Source of the DNA: Labrys okinawensis
GTDB taxonomy: Bacteria; Pseudomonadota; Alphaproteobacteria; Rhizobiales; Labraceae
Reading direction: 5' to 3'
Length of the DNA stretch: 64,000 nt
Assembly (NCBI RefSeq): GCF_002982075.1
Contig: NZ_PUEJ01000005.1
Span: 372,001 to 436,000 of the forward strand
A program made the position numbers and the translations under genes. The notes under the pieces are model-generated. The model searched no databases. It was not told the origin of the DNA and saw only the letters and a list, made by a program, of their open reading frames with translations. Positions 59,159 to 64,000 of the stretch are shown here, one piece after another. The stretch's first letter is position 1, and each line of letters opens with the position of its first letter.

Positions 59159-59905
59159 ATGCTCGAAATCAAGAACCTCCATGCCGAAATCGACGGCAAG
59201 CCGATCATCCAGGGGCTGAGCCTCACGGTGAAGGATGGCGAAGTCGCGGCGATCATGGGCCCGAACGGCTCCGGCAAGTCGACGCTGTCCTATATCCTGG
59301 CCGGCAAGGAAGACTATGAGGTTACCGAGGGCGAGATCCTGCTCGACGGCGAGAACATCCTCGAGATCCCGGTCGAGGAGCGCGCCGCGCGCGGCGTCTT
59401 CCTGGCCTTCCAGTACCCGCTCGAAATTCCCGGCGTTGCAACCATGACCTTCCTGAAGGCCGCCTTGAACGCCCAGCGCAAGGCGCGCGGCGAGGCCGAG
59501 CTCTCGACGCCGGACTTCATCAAGCGCGTGAACAGTGCGTCCGATGAGCTTAAGATCTCGAAGGAAATGCTCCGCCGCGCCTTCAATGTCGGCTTCTCCG
59601 GCGGCGAAAAGAAGCGCATGGAGATCCTGCAGATGGCGCTGCTGCAGCCGAGCCTCGCGGTGCTCGACGAGACCGATTCCGGCCTCGACATCGACGCGCT
59701 GCGCATCGTGGCCGACGGCGTCAATGCGCTGCGCTCGCCCAAGCGCTCCTTCATCGTCATCACCCACTATCAGCGCCTGCTCAACCACATCGTCCCCGAC
59801 AGCGTGCATGTCCTCTCCAAGGGCCGCATCGTGAAGTCGGGCGGCAAGGAACTGGCGCTCGAGCTCGAAGCCAACGGCTATCGCGACTACGAGGAAGCTG
59901 CGTAA
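59159..59905 (+). CDS. sufC: Fe-S cluster assembly ATPase SufC
   Basis: SufC is the ABC-type ATPase that drives conformational change in the SufBCD complex. The 248-residue protein has Walker A 'MGPNGSGKSTLSYIL', the signature 'FSGGEKKRMEILQMALLQPS' and Walker B 'LAVLDETDSGLDIDAL', plus the final switch His in 'FIVITHYQRLL'. It is cytosolic, with no membrane partner. It lies directly before sufD with a 2-nt gap. Confidence 0.98.
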   Translation: MLEIKNLHAEIDGKPIIQGLSLTVKDGEVAAIMGPNGSGKSTLSYILAGKEDYEVTEGEILLDGENILEIPVEERAARGVFLAFQYPLEIPGVATMTFLKAALNAQRKARGEAELSTPDFIKRVNSASDELKISKEMLRRAFNVGFSGGEKKRMEILQMALLQPSLAVLDETDSGLDIDALRIVADGVNALRSPKRSFIVITHYQRLLNHIVPDSVHVLSKGRIVKSGGKELALELEANGYRDYEEAA

Positions 59906-59907
59906 CC

Positions 59908-61230
59908 ATGGCCAATATCGTTGCTGTGAAAACTTCGGCCGAGACGGCATTGGACGAGGCCTTCGGCGGCCTGCGCGAGGCGCTGCCCGGCGCCGCGGCT
60001 GTGCGTGGCCTGCGCGACGGGGCCATTGCGCGTTTCCGCGAGAGCGGCTTGCCTCATCGCCGGGTCGAGGAATGGAAATATACCGATCTGCGTAACCTGA
60101 TGCGCGACGCCAATCCCGTCGCGACCAGCCCGCAGGGCACGCCTGCTGCGGCAGGCCGGGCGGAGGATTTTCTCGCCGGGCTCGACCATATTCGCCTGGT
60201 CGTCGTCGACGGTGCCTATTCTCCGACGCTGTCGAACATTGCCGCACTGCCGGCCGGGCTGAAGGTGACTTCCCTCGCCGAGGCGCTCGCCTCGACCGAC
60301 GATGCGCTCATCGCCGATCTCAGTGCCGGAGCGCCTGACAACGCGGTGCTCGATCTCAACACCGCCTTCATGAGCGACGGCGTGGTGGTGAGCGTCGAGG
60401 CAGGCGTCGAGATCGGTCTGCCGGTCGCCATCGAGACCCGTCATACCGGTGCCGTGCCGCAGGCGACCTTCACGCGCTCGCTCGTGGTGCTGGGCGCCGG
60501 CGCCAAGCTGACGCTGATCGACAGCTATGAGGGGCCGGAGGGCGTCGCCCATCAGACCAATGCGGCCCTTGCCGTCAAGGTTGGCGACGGGGCCGAGCTG
60601 CAGCGCATCAGCTTCCAGGTTCAGGGGCTGGAAGCGCAGCATATCTCCACCGTGCTGGCCTCGCTCGGCAAGGAAGCCGTGTTGCAGAGCTTCGCCCTGG
60701 AGGCGGGGGCCGCCGTTGCACGCAACCAGCTCTTCGTCACCTATCGGGGCGACGATGCCAAGATCGTGCTGTCGGGCGCCACGCTGCTGGCCGGCAAGCG
60801 CCATGCCGATACCACTTTGGTGGTGGATCATACGGCACTTGGCGGTGAGAGCCGCGAGCTTTTCCACGCGGTGATCGACGACGAGGCCCGCTCGGTGTTC
60901 CAGGGCAAGATCGTGGTTCGCCCCGGCGCGCAGAAGACCGACGGCCGCATGATGAGCCGGTCGCTGCTGCTGTCTGAAACGGCAGAGGCAAACGCCAAGC
61001 CGGAACTCGAAATCTTTGCCGACGACGTGGTGTGCGCCCATGGCGCAACCTGCGGCGCCCTGGACGAGGATCTCCTGTTCTATTGCAAGGCCCGCGGCAT
61101 CCCGCAGAAGGAGGCCGAGGCGATCCTCGTCCAGGCCTTCGTCGGCGAGGCCATCGAGACGGTGGAGAACGAGGACCTGCGCGATCGCCTCAATGCGCTC
61201 ACGCTGGCCTGGCTCGACAAGCGGGTCTGA
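59908..61230 (+). CDS. sufD: Fe-S cluster assembly protein SufD
   Basis: SufD is the SufB paralogue needed for iron entry into the SufBC2D scaffold. The 440-residue protein has 'PHRRVEEWKYTDLRNLMRDA' near the N terminus and the beta-helix domain with 'FHAVIDDEARSVFQGKIVVR', 'MMSRSLLLSETAEANAKPEL' and 'VVCAHGATCGALDEDLLFYC', the last with the functional His and Cys region. The start is ATG at 59908, 2 nt after the sufC stop. A two-hairpin element follows it inside the operon. Confidence 0.97.
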   Translation: MANIVAVKTSAETALDEAFGGLREALPGAAAVRGLRDGAIARFRESGLPHRRVEEWKYTDLRNLMRDANPVATSPQGTPAAAGRAEDFLAGLDHIRLVVVDGAYSPTLSNIAALPAGLKVTSLAEALASTDDALIADLSAGAPDNAVLDLNTAFMSDGVVVSVEAGVEIGLPVAIETRHTGAVPQATFTRSLVVLGAGAKLTLIDSYEGPEGVAHQTNAALAVKVGDGAELQRISFQVQGLEAQHISTVLASLGKEAVLQSFALEAGAAVARNQLFVTYRGDDAKIVLSGATLLAGKRHADTTLVVDHTALGGESRELFHAVIDDEARSVFQGKIVVRPGAQKTDGRMMSRSLLLSETAEANAKPELEIFADDVVCAHGATCGALDEDLLFYCKARGIPQKEAEAILVQAFVGEAIETVENEDLRDRLNALTLAWLDKRV

Positions 61231-61237
61231 CCGGAGT

Positions 61238-61287
61238 GTCGACCTCTGGTCGGCATTCTCTGCCATGTTCTTGAAGGAAAACATGGC
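61238..61287. repeat. Two-hairpin element inside the suf operon (sufD-sufS)
   Basis: Hairpin 1 TGTCGACC-TCT-GGTCGGCA (61238-61256, one mismatch); hairpin 2 GCCATGTT...AACATGGC (61262-61287). It starts 7 nt after the sufD stop. The layout GAGTGTC...GCATTCTCT-CCAT matches that at 19744-19775 with different stem letters. Confidence 0.7.
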
Positions 61288-61345
61288 GGCCTCGCTCCGT
61301 CGACCGATGGAGCCGGGGCGCCACTCCCAAAGAGGAACTCTTGCC

Positions 61346-62590
61346 GTGAACAAGCCCGTCGCCGCACTTCCTTATGACCTGACCAAGGTCCGTGCCGACT
61401 TTCCGGCCCTGTCGCTGCAGGTTCACGGCAAGCCTCTGGTCTATCTCGACAATGGTGCCTCCGCGCAGAAGCCCCAGGCGGTTCTCGATCGCATGATGCA
61501 CGCCTACACCCATGAATATGCGAATGTTCACAGGGGCTTGCACTATCTGGCAAATGCGGCGACGGAGGCCTATGAGGCTGGACGCGAGAGTGTGCGCAAA
61601 TTCCTCAACGCCCCCTCGGTCGAGCAGATCGTCTTCTCGCGCTCGGCCACGGAATCGCTCAATCTGGTCGCCGCCTCCATGGGGCGGCTGCTCGAGATCG
61701 GCGAGGGGGACGAGATCGTGCTCTCGATCATGGAGCATCATTCCAACATCGTGCCCTGGCACTTCCATCGCGAACGGGCCGGCGCCGTGCTGAAATGGGC
61801 GCCGATCCGCGAGGACGGCTCCTTCGATCTCGAGGCTTTCGAAAAACTCTTGGGGCCGCGCACCAAGATGGTGGCGATCACCCATATGTCGAACGTGCTG
61901 GGCACGGTGACCCCGCTCAAGGACATCGTGGCCCTGGCCCATGCCCGCGGCATTCCGGTATTGGCCGACGGCAGCCAGGGCGCCGTGCATCTCGACGTCG
62001 ACGTGCAGGATCTCGACGTCGATTTCTATGCCTTCACCGGCCACAAGGTCTATGGCCCGACCGGCATCGGCGTGCTCTACGGCAAGAAGGAATGGCTGGA
62101 GCGGATGCCGCCCTTCAACGGTGGTGGCGAGATGATCGGCGAGGTGACCGAGGACAACATCACCTATGCCACGCCGCCCCATCGCTTCGAGGCCGGCACG
62201 CCCCCGATCGTGCAGGCGATCGGCTTGGGTGCAGCCCTGGACTATATGATGGCGCTTGGGCGGGACAATATCCGGGCTCACGAGGAGAAGCTTCTCCATT
62301 ATGCCCAGGAGCGACTGTCCAAGCTGAATTCGATCCGGATTTTCGGCGAGGCGCCGGGCAAGGGCGGTATCGTCTCCTTCGAGTTGAAGAACGCCCATGC
62401 CCATGACGTGGCGACCGTGCTGGACCGCTATGGTATCGCGGTGCGCGCAGGAACGCATTGCGCTCAGCCGCTTTTGGCGCGATATGGCGTAACTTCGACC
62501 TGCCGCGCATCCTTCGGGCTTTACAATACGCTCGACGAGGTAGATGCACTGGTCGAGGCGCTGATCAAGGCGCAGAGCTTTTTCGCATGA
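61346..62590 (+). CDS. sufS: Cysteine desulfurase SufS
   Basis: SufS is the group II cysteine desulfurase of the suf system. The 414-residue protein has 'VYLDNGASAQKPQAVLDRM', the PLP Lys in 'YAFTGHKVYGPTGIGVLYG', and the active Cys in 'AVRAGTHCAQPLLARYG' (about residue 372), on a short loop as typical for SufS. The GTG at 61346 is chosen because AGAGGA lies 9 nt upstream; the open frame upstream runs through sufD in another phase and is not coding. No sufE is visible in the window. It overlaps a potential sufT ATG by four bases. Confidence 0.96.
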   Translation: MNKPVAALPYDLTKVRADFPALSLQVHGKPLVYLDNGASAQKPQAVLDRMMHAYTHEYANVHRGLHYLANAATEAYEAGRESVRKFLNAPSVEQIVFSRSATESLNLVAASMGRLLEIGEGDEIVLSIMEHHSNIVPWHFHRERAGAVLKWAPIREDGSFDLEAFEKLLGPRTKMVAITHMSNVLGTVTPLKDIVALAHARGIPVLADGSQGAVHLDVDVQDLDVDFYAFTGHKVYGPTGIGVLYGKKEWLERMPPFNGGGEMIGEVTEDNITYATPPHRFEAGTPPIVQAIGLGAALDYMMALGRDNIRAHEEKLLHYAQERLSKLNSIRIFGEAPGKGGIVSFELKNAHAHDVATVLDRYGIAVRAGTHCAQPLLARYGVTSTCRASFGLYNTLDEVDALVEALIKAQSFFA

Positions 62591-62601
62591 CGGAGGCAGT
62601 G

Positions 62602-62985
62602 ATGGCCGACGGAAATCTGGCCGAGACCCGGCCCAATGAACCGGCTGTCGCAGGGGCGACAGCCTTGCCGCCGGAAGAGATCGACCGGCTGACCGACGCA
62701 ATCGTGGCTGCTCTCAAGACGGTGTACGATCCGGAAATCCCGGCCGACATCTACGAACTTGGCCTGATCTACCGTGTCGAGATCGGCGATGATCGCAAGG
62801 TCAGCATCGACATGACGCTGACGGCGCCCGGCTGCCCGGTCGCGGGCGAAATGCCCGGCTGGGTCGAGAATGCCGTCGGAAGCGTTCCCGGCGTTTCCGA
62901 AGTCCAGGTGAAGATGGTCTTCGATCCGCCGTGGGACCAGTCGCGCATGTCCGACGAAGCGCGGGTCGCGCTGGACATGTGGTGA
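62602..62985 (+). CDS. sufT: SufT-like protein (DUF59 / MIP18 family)
   Basis: A 127-residue DUF59 protein involved in maturation of Fe-S proteins, regularly found in alphaproteobacterial suf clusters. The signature is 'VYDPEIPADIYELGLIYRVE' (residues ~42-61) and 'MTLTAPGCPVAGEMPGWVEN' with the conserved Cys. The ATG at 62602 has GGAGG 5 nt upstream; an ATG at 62587 overlapping the sufS stop would add five residues. An ~35-residue N-terminal tail is not conserved. The name follows usage; a direct role in cluster assembly is inferred from context. Confidence 0.93.
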   Translation: MADGNLAETRPNEPAVAGATALPPEEIDRLTDAIVAALKTVYDPEIPADIYELGLIYRVEIGDDRKVSIDMTLTAPGCPVAGEMPGWVENAVGSVPGVSEVQVKMVFDPPWDQSRMSDEARVALDMW

Positions 62986-62986
62986 T

Positions 62987-63068
62987 CGGTGGGCTGGTCT
63001 TCAGACCAGCCTGAAACGCCATGCGTGTTAAAGAGGCTAAGCGGGTCTGAAGACCCGTCCCCCAACCC
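62987..63068. repeat. Paired-hairpin element, sufT-sufA
   Basis: Arm 1 holds GCTGGTCT-TC-AGACCAGC (62993-63010), arm 2 CGGGTCT-GA-AGACCCG (63042-63057). The arms are imperfect inverted copies, with flanks GGTGGG and TCCCCCA. It shares letters with 6986-7063. It starts 2 nt after the sufT stop, inside the suf cluster. Confidence 0.75.
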
Positions 63069-63152
63069 TCTCGCATTCGAGCCGAGTCGCGCTTATATTC
63101 GTGGGGTAAACCGAGCGCCGGGCCTTGAACCCGGTGTTGTTGGAGTGTTCCA

Positions 63153-63539
63153 GTGAGCAAGATCCGTCCGAAGTTCAAGGTCGTTTCGCTGACCGATGCC
63201 GCGGCCGAGAAGATCAAGGCCATCATGGCCACTGCTGAGCGGCCCTATGAAGGTGTGCGCGTCGGCGTCAAGAATGGTGGTTGTGCCGGCATGTCCTACA
63301 CGATGGAATATGCTGAAGCCGCCAACCCGCTCGACGAAGTGGTCGAGGACAAGGGCGTCAAGGTCCTGATCGATCCCAAGGCCGTGCTGTTCCTGCTCGG
63401 TACCGAGATGGACTACAAGACCGACAAGCTGTCGGCGCAGTTCGTCTTCAACAACCCGAACCAGACCTCGGCCTGCGGCTGCGGCGAGTCGGTCGCGATC
63501 ACGCCGGCATCGAGTGGCGCGCTGGAAGCGACGGCCTGA
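63153..63539 (+). CDS. sufA: HesB/IscA-family Fe-S carrier, SufA
   Basis: An A-type carrier that receives Fe-S clusters from SufBCD and passes them to target proteins. The 128-residue protein has the three conserved cysteines: Cys44 in 'KNGGCAGMSYTM', Cys108 and Cys110 in 'TSACGCGESVAI'. The start is GTG at 63153. It is separated from sufT by a paired-hairpin element and 84 nt, so it may have separate mRNA stability. TfoX-like gene follows 12 nt after its stop. Confidence 0.96.
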   Translation: MSKIRPKFKVVSLTDAAAEKIKAIMATAERPYEGVRVGVKNGGCAGMSYTMEYAEAANPLDEVVEDKGVKVLIDPKAVLFLLGTEMDYKTDKLSAQFVFNNPNQTSACGCGESVAITPASSGALEATA

Positions 63540-63551
63540 GACCGTCGGCGC

Positions 63552-63917
63552 ATGGATCACGAGCATCTGCGCGACCTCTTCGCTGGCATGCCGCGTCTAT
63601 CCATCCGCCGCATGTTTGGTGGGGTCGGCCTTTATTCCGACGGCGTGGTCTTCGCGCTCGGCGCTTTCGATGAGATCTGGATCAAGGTGGATGCCGAGGT
63701 CCAGCCCTTGTTCGAGCAGGCGGGTTCTCGCCCCTTTCGCTATCGGGGCAAGAACCGCGACGTGCAGCTGCCTTATTGGAGCTTGCCGGACGCTGCACTC
63801 GACGATCCGGACGAAGCCCTGAAGTGGGGCCGTCTGGGTTTGGCTGCGTCCTTGCGCGCTCCGAAGCGGGCGTCTAAAGCAAAACGTTCCAGGAAGAGCG
63901 CGCCGCAGCCCGCGTGA
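63552..63917 (+). CDS. TfoX/Sxy N-terminal domain protein
   Basis: A 121-residue protein with only the TfoX N-terminal domain: 'LRDLFAGMPRLSIRRMFGGV' at the start and 'YRGKNRDVQLPYWSLPDAAL' later. In gamma-proteobacteria TfoX/Sxy regulates competence together with CRP; the short alphaproteobacterial proteins have no established function. The C terminus is Lys/Arg/Ser-rich. The ATG at 63552 lies 12 nt after the sufA stop, so co-transcription is likely. Confidence 0.9.
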   Translation: MDHEHLRDLFAGMPRLSIRRMFGGVGLYSDGVVFALGAFDEIWIKVDAEVQPLFEQAGSRPFRYRGKNRDVQLPYWSLPDAALDDPDEALKWGRLGLAASLRAPKRASKAKRSRKSAPQPA

Positions 63918-63951
63918 GTGCCCTCCTTTTCGTCGATATCGGACCATTGCC

Positions 63952-64000
63952 ATGTCCATCGTGCTCTCGATCGCCCTGTTCTTCGTCATCTGGTGGATGA
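63952..64000 (+). CDS. DUF1467 family membrane protein, N-terminal fragment (cut by window end)
   Basis: Only 16 codons are visible: MSIVLSIALFFVIWWM, a hydrophobic helix start. The opening and the 'FVIWW' motif match DUF1467 proteins, which in Hyphomicrobiales lie downstream of birA/rnj or suf genes and before proS. Evidence is short, so the assignment is moderate. Confidence 0.55.
   Translation, partial: MSIVLSIALFFVIWWM

Overview
This 64 kb window is a GC-rich chromosomal segment of an alphaproteobacterium, most likely of the order Hyphomicrobiales (Rhizobiales). The evidence is gene content and order: class I lysyl-tRNA synthetase, a fused ispDF, a pyruvate dehydrogenase cluster whose E1-beta carries its own lipoyl domain, a contiguous 14-gene nuoA-N operon followed by birA and ribonuclease J, a suf cluster with two cysteine desulfurases, a GAAC-N7-GAAC SOS box and Irr-type iron boxes. 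Genus and species cannot be fixed from the sequence. Nearly everything is housekeeping. I see no prophage, insertion sequence, integrase, CRISPR array or restriction system.

Layout. (1) 1-9.7 kb: tail of a DUF2125-like gene, a small unknown protein, ssb, marC, lysK, secG, pyrG, a VOC/glyoxalase-like protein, kdsA and queF. (2) 9.9-19.7 kb, central carbon metabolism: a membrane-anchored unknown protein, eno, ftsB, pdhA-pdhB-pdhC, a small lipoprotein, lpd and lipA, so that E1, E2, E3 and the lipoate synthase that modifies them lie together. (3) 19.8-33.3 kb, mixed: a MarR-GNAT fusion with a palindromic operator, coq10, cinA/pncC, ispDF, ppx/gppA, rlmE, hom, glpX, a GNAT, a methyltransferase, a glycosyltransferase, an AtzG/AtzE pair, a periplasmic ClpP-like protein and tRNA-Asp. 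(4) 33.8-48.8 kb: the complete nuo operon (respiratory complex I). (5) 48.8-56.0 kb: birA, rnj, a patatin-like lipase, ilvD, a GNAT and an alpha/beta hydrolase. (6) 56.2-64 kb: tandem Irr-type boxes, then nifS-like/sufBCDS/sufT/sufA for Fe-S cluster assembly, a TfoX-like protein and the start of a DUF1467 gene.

The regions are functionally linked: suf supplies the Fe-S clusters used by complex I, LipA and IlvD; complex I oxidises the NADH produced by PDH and Lpd; and enolase lies two steps above pyruvate.

The most unusual material lies between genes. At least a dozen intergenic spaces, usually just after a stop codon, hold one or two short hairpins, and in the best cases the whole ~75-95 bp unit is also an inverted repeat. 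Stem sequences differ from site to site but pairing is kept, which looks like compensatory change within a REP/BIME-like family. A second family (core ACGCGCTTTGCTCTAG / AACTCTTTGT) lies inside the nuo operon and elsewhere. The other notable anomaly is an AtzE-family amidase whose nucleophilic serine position is alanine.
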